A DNA stretch of 64,000 nucleotides from Hanamia caeni (GTDB lineage: Bacteria > Bacteroidota > Bacteroidia > Chitinophagales > Chitinophagaceae), in the NCBI RefSeq assembly GCF_003721595.1, contig NZ_RJJR01000014.1:124001-188000 (forward strand), written 5' to 3'. Positions within the stretch are counted from its first letter, which is position 1. Every line of letters starts with the position of its first letter. The notes under the pieces were generated by a model. That model was not told the DNA's origin and made no database searches. It saw only the letters and a list, made by a program, of their open reading frames with translations. The translations under genes and the position numbers were made by a program. Below, in pieces: positions 35,974-44,504 of this stretch.

Positions 35974-38403
35974 TCATTCGCTGCGCAAACTATCCACGGG
36001 GTTTGCCGTAGCTGCCTTGATGGCCTGGAAGCTAATCGTAGCAAGGGCCACAACCGCTGCGAGCAATGCGGCAATTAAGAACACCCACCATTGTATCGGC
36101 ACCCGGTAGGCGAAGCCCTGCAGCCATTGGGAGATGGCATACCACGCTATCGGAAATGCGATAATGGTTGCTATCAAAACAAGCTTTAAAAAATCTTTTG
36201 ACAGTAAGGCTACTATGGAACTTACTTTTGCGCCCAAAATTTTTCTAACACCAATCTCCTTTACTCTTTGTGTAATTTCAAAAGCGGATAAGCCAAATAA
36301 TCCCAGGCACGCAATCATAATTGCGATAAAGGCAAAGGTTGTAAAAAGTGTTTCCTGCCTTTGTTCGCTTTGATAAAGCTTGTTGTAATTATCATCGAGG
36401 AAGGTAAATTGATAAGGAAATTCAGGAAGATATTTTTTCCATACTTTTTCTACAGATGCCAACGCTTCCTGTTGATTATCGCCAGCCAGTTTTATTGAGA
36501 GATTGTTGAATGCCATATTTTGTGTTGCAGGAGGGTTCAGCAAAATCATCGGAACAATTTCATGTTGCAATGATTCAAAATGAAAATCTGCCATTACGCC
36601 TATTACTTTTCCCTTCGCTCCTCCGTACGCAAAATTCTTTCCAATAGCTTCCTGTGGCGACTTCCAGCCTATGGCTTTTACTGCTGACTCGTTTAAAATG
36701 AAATTGGAAGTATCCATGCTAAATGACCGCGAAAAATTTCTTCCGGCAACTATATGAATTCCATAGGTTGGTACAAAATCATAATCCGCAGACACGAATT
36801 TAATATCTGCAGTCACCGGCTGCATAGAATCGCCCACCATTGTTGAGGCCCCGCTTGCATCGAGCAACCTGCCTGTTGGAATGCGCGAGGAACGGCAAAC
36901 TTCGCTGATATTGTGGTTTTGCAACAAATCGTTTCTGAAAGCATCATAGCTTGTTTTTACAGAATTATAATAGGGCAGCGTAATTATATGCTCTTTGTTA
37001 TAGCCCAACGAAGCGTGCTGCATAAAGCGCAATTGCTGAAACACAATAATTGTGGTGATGATGAGCACAATAGAAATGGTGAACTGCGCTATCACCAACA
37101 CTTTTCGGAATGACATATTTCCTCCGGCTGATTTAAACAATCCTTTCAGTGTTTTTACCGGTTGAAATGAAGACATGAAAAGAGCAGGGTAGATGCCGGA
37201 TAACAATCCAACTACGAATGGCGTAATGAACAGTGGCACAAGAATCTGCCATTTCAACAAAATGCTTATAGAAAGCTGTTGCGCTGTGACTTTGTTGAGC
37301 CAGGGCAAAGTAAAATACAGAAATAGAAAGGCAAGAAAGATAGCAATCCATGTGATAATAACTGATTCGCTCAGGAACTGGAAAATCAATTCTTTTTTGC
37401 GTGCGCCCACTACTTTGCGGATACCAATTTCTTTTGCCCGCAACGCAGACCGGGCGGTGGAGAGGTTCATATAATTAATGCACGCTATCAGCAGGATAAA
37501 TAAAGCGATAGCAGAAAAAATGTATACCCTCGTGATGTCGCCGTTTGCTTCAGCTTCATAATCGGTGTGAGAATACAAATGAATATCTGTAAGCTTCTGC
37601 AGGTCAAGCTTTGTAAATTTTGATGGTTGATTGGGGCCATATTGTCCGGTCATTCTTTTATCAAGAAAATCCGGAAATCGCGCTATCATCTTTTGCGGAT
37701 CATAATGTTCGGGTAGTTCAATAAAAGTAAAAAATGAATTATTGCCCCAGTTTGTGCGGAGTTTTTCTGCCCCGTAAATAGTAGAATCATTTAGCGTGCT
37801 GAAAGAAAGCAGCACCTGCGGGTGCATAAAGGAATTTTCAGGGAAGCCCGCAAAAATGCCAGTCACTTTTACGTCAAACTGGTTGTTAACCCTTATCATT
37901 TTGTTCATCGGATCTTCATTGCCAAAATATTTTTCAGCTACGTCTTTGGTAAGCATAACACTATAAGGATCCGCCAGGGCCGTTGCAGGATTTCCCTCCA
38001 GAACTTTCAATGTAAAAACTTTGAAAAGATTGCTGTCTGCTGCATATACATTTGTTTCAGCAATAATTTTATCATCGTATTTAAATGGAATGGTGCCGAT
38101 ATTCAGCAGTCGCGTCATCTTTTTTATCTCCGGAAAATCTGTCGGAAAATAATATCCGAATGGGGGAGACACGGTGCTCAGCTTTAAGGAAACTACGCCT
38201 TCTGAATTATTAAAGCTTCGTGTAACGCGGTAAATGTTTTCAGCATTTTTATTATACCGGTCATAGCTCAATTCATTAATTACATAGGTGGTAATCAGCA
38301 GGCAACAGGTAAGACCGATAGTAAGCCCGAAGATATTGATGAATGAAATAAACTTATACTTCCGCAGATTTCTGAAGGCAATCTTTATATAATTCTTAAT
38401 CAT
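35974..38403 (-). CDS. P14: orphan FtsX/MacB-type ABC transporter permease, first of the array
   Basis: I place the start at the ATG at 38403 (MIKNYIKIAFRNLRKYKF), giving 809 residues; the reading frame is open 12 codons further upstream, but that extension (MICSIGHFQFFV) does not fit the family. The first periplasmic domain has NELSYDRYNKNAENIYRV and GFPENSFMHPQVLLSF. First coupling segment LRAKEIGIRKVVGA, second TQRVKEIGVRKILGAKVSSIVALLSKDF (KILGAK for KVLGAS). It ends NPVDSLRSE. It lacks an obvious 35-bp element upstream, but has the TGATACA repeat and the GCCATGTATTTT box, so it probably heads the regulated P14-GIN-P13 unit. Confidence 0.9.
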   Translation of the reverse strand: MIKNYIKIAFRNLRKYKFISFINIFGLTIGLTCCLLITTYVINELSYDRYNKNAENIYRVTRSFNNSEGVVSLKLSTVSPPFGYYFPTDFPEIKKMTRLLNIGTIPFKYDDKIIAETNVYAADSNLFKVFTLKVLEGNPATALADPYSVMLTKDVAEKYFGNEDPMNKMIRVNNQFDVKVTGIFAGFPENSFMHPQVLLSFSTLNDSTIYGAEKLRTNWGNNSFFTFIELPEHYDPQKMIARFPDFLDKRMTGQYGPNQPSKFTKLDLQKLTDIHLYSHTDYEAEANGDITRVYIFSAIALFILLIACINYMNLSTARSALRAKEIGIRKVVGARKKELIFQFLSESVIITWIAIFLAFLFLYFTLPWLNKVTAQQLSISILLKWQILVPLFITPFVVGLLSGIYPALFMSSFQPVKTLKGLFKSAGGNMSFRKVLVIAQFTISIVLIITTIIVFQQLRFMQHASLGYNKEHIITLPYYNSVKTSYDAFRNDLLQNHNISEVCRSSRIPTGRLLDASGASTMVGDSMQPVTADIKFVSADYDFVPTYGIHIVAGRNFSRSFSMDTSNFILNESAVKAIGWKSPQEAIGKNFAYGGAKGKVIGVMADFHFESLQHEIVPMILLNPPATQNMAFNNLSIKLAGDNQQEALASVEKVWKKYLPEFPYQFTFLDDNYNKLYQSEQRQETLFTTFAFIAIMIACLGLFGLSAFEITQRVKEIGVRKILGAKVSSIVALLSKDFLKLVLIATIIAFPIAWYAISQWLQGFAYRVPIQWWVFLIAALLAAVVALATISFQAIKAATANPVDSLRSE

Positions 38404-38466
38404 GACAAAAAATTGAAAGTGGCCAATCGAACATATCAATGTTCTTCCTTAACCAAGAAATTTAAT

Positions 38467-38478
38467 GCCATGTATTTT
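38467..38478 (-). promoter_or_regulatory. Conserved box AAAATACATGGC ahead of P14
   Basis: Identical over 12 bases to the box ahead of P12, 63 bp from the P14 start. The bases downstream differ between the two sites (GCATTAAATTTC here), so conservation stops at the box. Confidence 0.5.
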
Positions 38479-38525
38479 CCTGTTAATTTTCAGTCATTTA
38501 TGGAATGAGAAAAACAATAACTGTC

Positions 38526-38560
38526 CGGTTTTGATACAGTTAGTGTATTAATCTGATACA
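38526..38560 (-). promoter_or_regulatory. Candidate operator: TGATACA direct repeat ahead of P14
   Basis: TGATACA at 38532-38538 and 38554-38560 (22-bp period), preceded by CGGTTT at 38526, with an ATACA...GTGTAT inner inverted repeat. The 47 bp between CGGTTT and the GCCATGTATTTT box match in length, not in sequence, the 47 bp at P12. Confidence 0.6.
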
Positions 38561-38583
38561 AAAATCTTTCAGATATCGTAAAA

Positions 38584-39507
38584 TCAACCAGGATTATTTA
38601 TCACTTCCTTCAGTCCGCTTTCATAACTGGTGGGCATAAGTGAAAATCTTTTTTCAAATTTGGAGCTGTCAAAAAAATAGTCGCGGTCATTTTGATATTG
38701 CATTTCTTTCAGTTCTTTCATCATCCCTGAAAAAAAGCTCATCAAGCCGATTATAGTTTTTGAGAGGACAAAATAGTTTGGCTTCGCTCCATATTTTTCT
38801 GCAATGAAGTGGATAAAATCTTTTCCTGTCCATTTTTGTGACGAGGTAGGCAAATGCCATGTTTGGTTGTAAGCATCCTCAGTGTTTCCGAGCAGGGCCA
38901 CTGCTTTTGCCGCATCAGGCGTGTAAGTGAAGGAATGAATAAAAGAAGCGCTTGATTGCCACATCGCTTTTTGCTTCTTTTTATATTTGTCGATTACGAG
39001 CAGATTTAGAAAACCTGTTTTTACATCCGGGCCATAAAAATCTGCACTGCGTGCTACGAGCGCTTTTAATCCCCTGGTTTTAATGGCGTCGAAAATCATT
39101 TCCAACAACGCGGCGCGCACTTTACCTTTTTCAGACCGGGGAGCAATACGCGAATTTTCAGTCATGTGTGGCATTTCATCCGGCGCATACGCATACACGT
39201 TGTCGAAAAAGACAAGCCGTGCCTGGTGATGAATACAGGCGTCAATTGTGTTTTGCATGATAGCAGGCCAATCTTTTTGCCATATTTTTATTTTGTATTC
39301 CAGGCCTGCAGTCAGGTAAACAATATCTGAACCTTTTACAGCCTCATCTACCTTTTGCTTATCAGTAAGGTTTGCTTTAAAAAGCTCATCCTGTTCATTT
39401 ACTTTTTTAGGATTCCGGGAAACAAGCCTTATCCTGTCGGTATATTTTTTTAGTTCTTTCGCAAGCGGAATTCCGATTGCGCCGCCGGAACCAAGAATGG
39501 TTTGCAT
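38584..39507 (-). CDS. NAD(P)-binding epimerase/dehydratase-like protein (extended SDR)
   Basis: 307 residues. The Rossmann start MQTILGSGGAIGIPLAKELKKY carries a GSGGAIG nucleotide loop, an atypical form of GxxGxxG, followed by VRLVSRNPKK-type strand and helix and by GSDIVYLTAGL. FFDNVYAYAPDEMPHMTENSRIAPRSEKGKVRAALLE holds the region where SDR enzymes have the active-site Tyr and Lys; here Y and K occur but not in the clean YxxxK form, so the enzyme activity is uncertain. A middle ARSADFYGPDVK is normal for the NAD-dependent epimerase group. It follows the GNAT gene by 12 bp and is probably co-transcribed. Confidence 0.8.
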   Translation of the reverse strand: MQTILGSGGAIGIPLAKELKKYTDRIRLVSRNPKKVNEQDELFKANLTDKQKVDEAVKGSDIVYLTAGLEYKIKIWQKDWPAIMQNTIDACIHHQARLVFFDNVYAYAPDEMPHMTENSRIAPRSEKGKVRAALLEMIFDAIKTRGLKALVARSADFYGPDVKTGFLNLLVIDKYKKKQKAMWQSSASFIHSFTYTPDAAKAVALLGNTEDAYNQTWHLPTSSQKWTGKDFIHFIAEKYGAKPNYFVLSKTIIGLMSFFSGMMKELKEMQYQNDRDYFFDSSKFEKRFSLMPTSYESGLKEVINNPG

Positions 39508-39519
39508 AAAATAAGTGGT

Positions 39520-40020
39520 TTAATTAAATAATTTTGTTTTCTGATTAAGCGTTTTCATCATCCACACATCACAACCAGTGTGCCCGCTGTTGCCTAAAGG
39601 TTGAGGGATATATTTGAAACCGTTTTTTTTGTACATCTCAATGGCGTTGGATAATTCAGGCATCGTTTCAATATACATTTTTAAAAACCCATTTTTCAAT
39701 GCCTCCTGAATGCATTTGTCCAAAAGCGTTTGTCCATAACCGTTACCCCTGAACTTATTCGCGACATACATTTTTACCAGTTCGCAGGTATCCGGCGGCA
39801 ATCCTTCTGTAGGGAAAATTCCGGCTCCGCCTGCAATTTCATTATTGGTTTCAATCACAAAATAGGCAGACCGTTTTTCGGAAAACAAATCGCTGAGATG
39901 GTCGGTGCTTTCATCAAAATAAACGGTTCCTTTTTTTACCGCATTAAATTCTTCGAGGGAATTGCGGATAATTTTTGCAAGGGCAGCATTATCGGCAGCC
40001 GCGATTCTTCTTATTTGCAT
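39520..40020 (-). CDS. GNAT-family N-acetyltransferase
   Basis: 166 residues with the acetyl-CoA site at CELVKMYVANKFRGNGYGQTLLDKCIQEA (RGNGYG is the pyrophosphate-binding Q/RxxGxG/A loop) and the C-terminal GFLKMYIETMPELSNAIEMYKKNGFKYI, where the final KNGFKYI is the typical GNAT beta-strand. It transfers an acetyl group from acetyl-CoA to an unknown amine. The start overlaps the end of the monooxygenase remnant by a few bases, which suggests that the DNA just upstream has been rearranged. Confidence 0.85.
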   Translation of the reverse strand: MQIRRIAAADNAALAKIIRNSLEEFNAVKKGTVYFDESTDHLSDLFSEKRSAYFVIETNNEIAGGAGIFPTEGLPPDTCELVKMYVANKFRGNGYGQTLLDKCIQEALKNGFLKMYIETMPELSNAIEMYKKNGFKYIPQPLGNSGHTGCDVWMMKTLNQKTKLFN

Positions 40021-40109
40021 ATTTTTTGTTTTTTACAAACGGCGATAAAATTAGCTATAAAATACCTTGCAGAAGTAGGAGTGATTTTTTGTGTTTGGGG
40101 TAAGGCTTT

Positions 40110-40262
40110 ATTTTCCATGTAAAACTTTTCAATTTGCGACTTATCACCAAACACAAGGTTACGCACATTTGAATGCAACCCGTCGGCTCCTACCACCAAA
40201 TCAAAATCGGCTATTCTTCCGTTGCGAAATGTTACCGTTGTTTTGGCGGCGGAGGTGTCACC
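40110..40262 (-). pseudogene. Remnant of a FAD-dependent monooxygenase
   Basis: In one minus-strand frame the segment reads VTFRNGRIADFDLVVGADGLHSN, then VRNLVFGDKSQIEKF. This is the second FAD motif (DLVVGADGxxS.VR) of TetX/UbiH-type flavin monooxygenases with its usual flanks. Everything before it (Rossmann GxGxxG start) and after it (GD motif, substrate domain) is gone: after IEKF the frame runs into unrelated sequence and stops at 40011, and the 5' side meets a copy of the array's 35-bp element at 40266. So this is a fragment of about 50 codons of a gene of about 380, not a working enzyme. Confidence 0.75.
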
Positions 40263-40265
40263 TTT

Positions 40266-40300
40266 CAGTAAACCAACAAATAATGTTTTTTCTTATTTCA
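40266..40300 (-). repeat. Isolated copy of the array's 35-bp element
   Basis: Core TTATTTGTTGGTTTACTG on the minus strand (40266-40283), a perfect match to the consensus, with a TCTTATTT-like flank. It is not ahead of a permease; it abuts the monooxygenase remnant. Confidence 0.65.
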
Positions 40301-40386
40301 CACGGTTGCTATTCAACATTTTTTTGAATTCTGAAACTATTCAATATCTTCCCAAAATAATCACAAATAACTTTCGTTACTGCTTT

Positions 40387-42258
40387 ATGAAATTTTTTTT
40401 TGTATTCATGGCATTGCTGACCATCGCCTGTTCTCTCTCAGCACAAACAAACACCGATGATGAGAAAAACGTGGTAATCACTAATTCTGTAAGGGAATTT
40501 TCTTTTGTAAAAGGCAATACCGCCCATCCTGTGCAGATTAAAGAAGAAAGCCAACGCTCGTATACCTGCAATAATTATCGCACTGAAGTGCCCATTGTTG
40601 AATTTTACAACGACGTGGTTTCGGTGGATGATGTGGATATAAAAACAGAGGGGTTAAAGAAAAATGGTATTAAACCCAATTATGAATATTATGATGTAGA
40701 CGGTACTTTTTATTCTGATGCGCATGTGTGCTATTTCAAATTACCGATTCTAAAAAAAGGAAGTACCTCGGAAGTTACTTTTAAAAAGACAACACTTGAT
40801 CCGCGCTATTTTTCCACTGTTTATTTTATGAGCGGGCAGCCGATTGCAGCGCAGCAAATAAAATTAAAAGTTCCTTCGTGGATGCAAATAGAAATTAAAG
40901 AACTCAATTTTAAGAATTACCAAATCACAAAAAATATTTCTACGGATGGTGGCGCTACTGTTTATACCTACAACATGAAAAATATGCCTGCTGCGAGTAA
41001 CGAAAATGACGCTCCTGGCCCCGGTTATTATATGCCTCATATTTTAGTATTGTGTAAGTCGGCAAAACCCGCAGATGTAAAATATAATTATTTTAATACG
41101 GTGAGCGACCAGTATGCCTGGTACAGAAGCCTCGTTCAGCAAATCGGCGACGACAATGCTATTATTAAAGCAACGACAGATGAGATCATCAAAGGCGCCG
41201 CAACAGACGAGCAAAAAGTGAAGGCAATTTTTCAGTGGGTGCAGGACAACATCCGGTATATTGCTTTTGAAAACGGGATAGCAGGTTTTAAGCCGGAGAA
41301 GGCGCAGGAAGTATTGAGGAAAAAATATGGCGACTGCAAAGGCATGGCCAATTTACTAACAGAAATGTTGCGCTCCATAAACCTTGACGCAAGAAGATGC
41401 TGGATTGGCACGAAACATATCGCCTACGATTACAGCACGCCTTGCCTTGCTGTTGACAATCACATGATTTGTGCGTGGATAAAAGATGGCAAACCTGTTT
41501 ATTTGGACGCTACTGAAAAATATATTGGTTTTGGAGAAATTGCTGAAAGAATTCAAGGCCGCCAGACTTTAATAGAAAACGGCGACAGTTATTTATTAGA
41601 AAGAGTGCCGGTAGAAAAAGCCACGCAAAATACATCTACTGAATACAGGAAATTTTCAGTAGATGGAAACAATCTTAAAGGCCACGTAAGTCAGGTGTGG
41701 AAAGGTGAAAATAAAGAATGGATGCTTACCGTGCTGAATAAAATTAAAGACCAAAAAAGGGAAGAAGCATTGAAGCAGTTTCTTTCAGAAGGGAATCCGA
41801 AATTTGAAATCAGCAATTTGAAAATTGATAATCTTTCAAACTATAATGCCGATTTGAAAGTGGAATACGATGTGGTTTGGAAAGATGTACTTTCTGTGTT
41901 TGATAAGGAAACTTATGTTTCTGTTGACAACCGGCGACATTTTGAAAGCGCAACCATTGATACTTTGAAAAGGAAACTGCCTTACTGGTTTGATTTTAAA
42001 GATGACAAAGTTTTTGAGACTGAAATCGCCATTCCAAAAGGCAAAACGATAACGGATTTACCTAAAAATATAGCTGTTAAAAATACCGGTTATAATTTTT
42101 TGGCATCGTATAATATAGAAGGCGACAAACTGGTTTATAAAAATGAAATTTTATTGAACAATACCGATTTGCAGCCTGAAAATTTTTCAAGATGGAATAA
42201 AGATATTAAGCAGCTTACTGATTTTTATAACCAGCAAATTGTATTTACTCAAAACTAA
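40387..42258 (+). CDS. Secreted DUF3857/transglutaminase-like protein
   Basis: I start at the ATG at 40387 because it opens a signal peptide (MKFFFVFMALLTIACSLSAQ); the open frame extends 55 codons upstream without support. Of 623 residues, about 25-240 match DUF3857 and about 260-400 a transglutaminase core. The papain-like triad is complete: C317 (KYGDCKGMAN), H359 (AVDNHMICAW) and D374 (VYLDATEKY). Bacteroidota enzymes of this type act in the periplasm or at the cell surface, and their substrates are mostly unknown. The next gene starts 5 bp after the stop, so the two form an operon. TAACTTTC at 40368 may be a weak -7 element. Confidence 0.88.
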   Translation: MKFFFVFMALLTIACSLSAQTNTDDEKNVVITNSVREFSFVKGNTAHPVQIKEESQRSYTCNNYRTEVPIVEFYNDVVSVDDVDIKTEGLKKNGIKPNYEYYDVDGTFYSDAHVCYFKLPILKKGSTSEVTFKKTTLDPRYFSTVYFMSGQPIAAQQIKLKVPSWMQIEIKELNFKNYQITKNISTDGGATVYTYNMKNMPAASNENDAPGPGYYMPHILVLCKSAKPADVKYNYFNTVSDQYAWYRSLVQQIGDDNAIIKATTDEIIKGAATDEQKVKAIFQWVQDNIRYIAFENGIAGFKPEKAQEVLRKKYGDCKGMANLLTEMLRSINLDARRCWIGTKHIAYDYSTPCLAVDNHMICAWIKDGKPVYLDATEKYIGFGEIAERIQGRQTLIENGDSYLLERVPVEKATQNTSTEYRKFSVDGNNLKGHVSQVWKGENKEWMLTVLNKIKDQKREEALKQFLSEGNPKFEISNLKIDNLSNYNADLKVEYDVVWKDVLSVFDKETYVSVDNRRHFESATIDTLKRKLPYWFDFKDDKVFETEIAIPKGKTITDLPKNIAVKNTGYNFLASYNIEGDKLVYKNEILLNNTDLQPENFSRWNKDIKQLTDFYNQQIVFTQN

Positions 42259-42263
42259 ACTCA

Positions 42264-44504
42264 ATGAAATATAATTTTATTTATGTGGCAGCGCTTTTGC
42301 TCGCAGGCGTTACTAACGTTAATGCACAAACGAAAGACGAAGCCCGGTACCGTAAACAATCTGAAGAAATTCGCAAAGACGTGTGGGGCTGGAATCTGCC
42401 GCAGTTTAATGTAAGAAATATTCCCGCAGAATACAGTAAGGCTTCAAAAGTAATTATTGCCTCACGCACTGAATTAACAGCAGAAAGCAAAACGAAACTG
42501 GCCTATTACGGTTTGGCCTTTGGAACCAATAAAGAGCAAAAATTAACTGAGATAGTTCGCGAGATGGTGAAGCTAAATGATAAAACGGCCGTTGATGAAT
42601 ATTCACAATTAAGTTTTACTCAATTTGAAAAAGAAAGCGGTTTTTATCACCCCGATAAATCTACTTCTTATTTAGGAGCGCGGGTTATAAAGCCTGATGG
42701 AAAGATAGAAGAAATAGATGCGGATGATATTGTTTTGACGCAGGATGAATCTTTGGAAAAGAAAGCAAAAGTGGCGATTCCAAACCTGCAGCCGGGCGAT
42801 ATTCTCGATTATTTTATCGCAACCGCACAATCATTAACGAATGATAACTCCATAAAACCCTACCAGGTGATCCTTTTTTCTGATGCGCCGGTTTTAAATC
42901 TTTCTTTTCATGCGCAATTAGGAAAGAAGTATGGCATTCAATACCGCAGCTACAATGGCGCTCCGGATATGAAAGTGAGTAAAAATGATGAAGATGATAT
43001 TATTGCAGATGTGGTAAAAACCAACATTCCTCCTTTTGAAACTTCGCTTTGGGTGGCAGCGGCGCGGCAATTGCCTTTTATCCGCATGAACATTTCGCTG
43101 GGAGCAGGAGGGGCCAACTATTTTCATGACAAAATTAAACCGGGTTCAATTTCAAAGAACTCAGATCCGGACGATTTTATCCAGGGAAAAGTTCAGGAAC
43201 TTTCCACCGCTACCTACGGTGTTTTAATCGCCAAAGACGGCAAGAAAGAATACCGCCATATTGAAAACGAAGCAAAAAGAATGGCCAAACAATGCAATGT
43301 GGAGTATAAAAATTTGAATGATGAAGAAAAAGCAATCTGGCTCTTTTACACAATCAGGTTTACTCAATTATTAAACTTCGACATTAACCAACTGTCGAAA
43401 ACAATCCATATCGGGAATTATAGTTTTAATCATGTGGCTTTTCCAATTTATGCTACTTTTAAATCAGCGGGACTTGAACCTGGCGTGTTAATAAGCAGCG
43501 ACCGTACGGGATTCCGGCTGAAGGAAATCCTGAGCAAAGATGATCTTCTCCTCACGACATTTATTCCGGGGTCACAAAAATTTTTCTCTTTTCAATCGGT
43601 GTATGATCTGCCGCTTAGCACACCATCCGATATTGAAGGACTGAAGGATGTAAGATCTTTTATTTACAATCCCAGGTCAAAGCCAAAAGCTGATAATGGC
43701 CAGGAAGTAAAGGCAAGCACTTCCGATAAAAATGCACACATCGAAAATCTTCAGTTGTCGCTAACTCCTGATAAAAATAATCTTACTGTTCATCGCTCTA
43801 CAACTTTAAAAGGATTTTATAAAATGGATGCTCAAAGAGCTTTGATTTTGTATGAAGATTATTATGAAGAAGAAAGAAAATCTTTTCACGAAGAAAAATC
43901 TTTAATTGAATCGCTGGAAGATGGCAAACGATCAGCAAAAAGTGTGGATGAAGTAAAAAATGCATTTAAGGAAGCCCGTAACAAGCAAAAAGATCAATTT
44001 GTGAGTGAGGCAAAAGAATGGTTTAACCAGGATGTTAGCGATTTAAAAGATTATAAAACCGACACGCTTGGCGTAAGAATTTCAGCGCCAAATTTTGTGT
44101 ATAGTTCTAGTTTCAATTTAAATGGTCTTGTGAAAAAGGCGGGTAATAATATTATTGTTGAAATTGGTAAAATTGAGGGCGAGCCATTAATAATTAAACC
44201 GGAGCAACGCAAACGCGATATTGATATGTATGCGCCTTTTGCCAGGAGTATAGAATATAATATTGAATTCCAAATCCCCGATGGCTATACGGTTCAGGGC
44301 ATTGAAGCGCTGAATAAAAATGTTACCAATGAAACTGGTTTTTTTATTGCTGAAGCAACTACTTCCGGAAAGACTGTTACGATAAAAGTAAAAAAGCATT
44401 ACCTGCATAATTATGAGCCTTCAAAAAACTGGGATAAGCTTATTGAATTTACAGATGCCGCCGGTGATTGGGCCAATAGTAAATTGTTGTTGAAAAAAAG
44501 CTGA
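42264..44504 (+). CDS. Secreted DUF3857-type protein with a degenerate transglutaminase domain
   Basis: 746 residues with signal peptide MKYNFIYVAALLLAGVTNVNA. The DUF3857-like part has LGARVIKPDGKIEEIDADDI and ....KKAKVAIPNLQPGDILDY. In the later part, GNYSFNHVAFPIYATFKSAGLEPGVLIS aligns with the GDCKGMANLLTEMLRSINLDARRCWI of the gene before; the active-site Cys position is not Cys, and no matching His-Asp pair follows. It is therefore a catalytically dead or binding paralogue. A Lys/Glu-rich helical stretch (about residues 530-600, YEDYYEEERKSFHEEKSL) follows. It probably works with its active neighbour. Confidence 0.8.
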   Translation: MKYNFIYVAALLLAGVTNVNAQTKDEARYRKQSEEIRKDVWGWNLPQFNVRNIPAEYSKASKVIIASRTELTAESKTKLAYYGLAFGTNKEQKLTEIVREMVKLNDKTAVDEYSQLSFTQFEKESGFYHPDKSTSYLGARVIKPDGKIEEIDADDIVLTQDESLEKKAKVAIPNLQPGDILDYFIATAQSLTNDNSIKPYQVILFSDAPVLNLSFHAQLGKKYGIQYRSYNGAPDMKVSKNDEDDIIADVVKTNIPPFETSLWVAAARQLPFIRMNISLGAGGANYFHDKIKPGSISKNSDPDDFIQGKVQELSTATYGVLIAKDGKKEYRHIENEAKRMAKQCNVEYKNLNDEEKAIWLFYTIRFTQLLNFDINQLSKTIHIGNYSFNHVAFPIYATFKSAGLEPGVLISSDRTGFRLKEILSKDDLLLTTFIPGSQKFFSFQSVYDLPLSTPSDIEGLKDVRSFIYNPRSKPKADNGQEVKASTSDKNAHIENLQLSLTPDKNNLTVHRSTTLKGFYKMDAQRALILYEDYYEEERKSFHEEKSLIESLEDGKRSAKSVDEVKNAFKEARNKQKDQFVSEAKEWFNQDVSDLKDYKTDTLGVRISAPNFVYSSSFNLNGLVKKAGNNIIVEIGKIEGEPLIIKPEQRKRDIDMYAPFARSIEYNIEFQIPDGYTVQGIEALNKNVTNETGFFIAEATTSGKTVTIKVKKHYLHNYEPSKNWDKLIEFTDAAGDWANSKLLLKKS

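Noticed and set aside
40011..40199. Separate small gene of 62 codons
   Set aside because: It lacks an ATG, and its first part is the FAD motif of a monooxygenase that reads in frame further upstream; it is a gene remnant.
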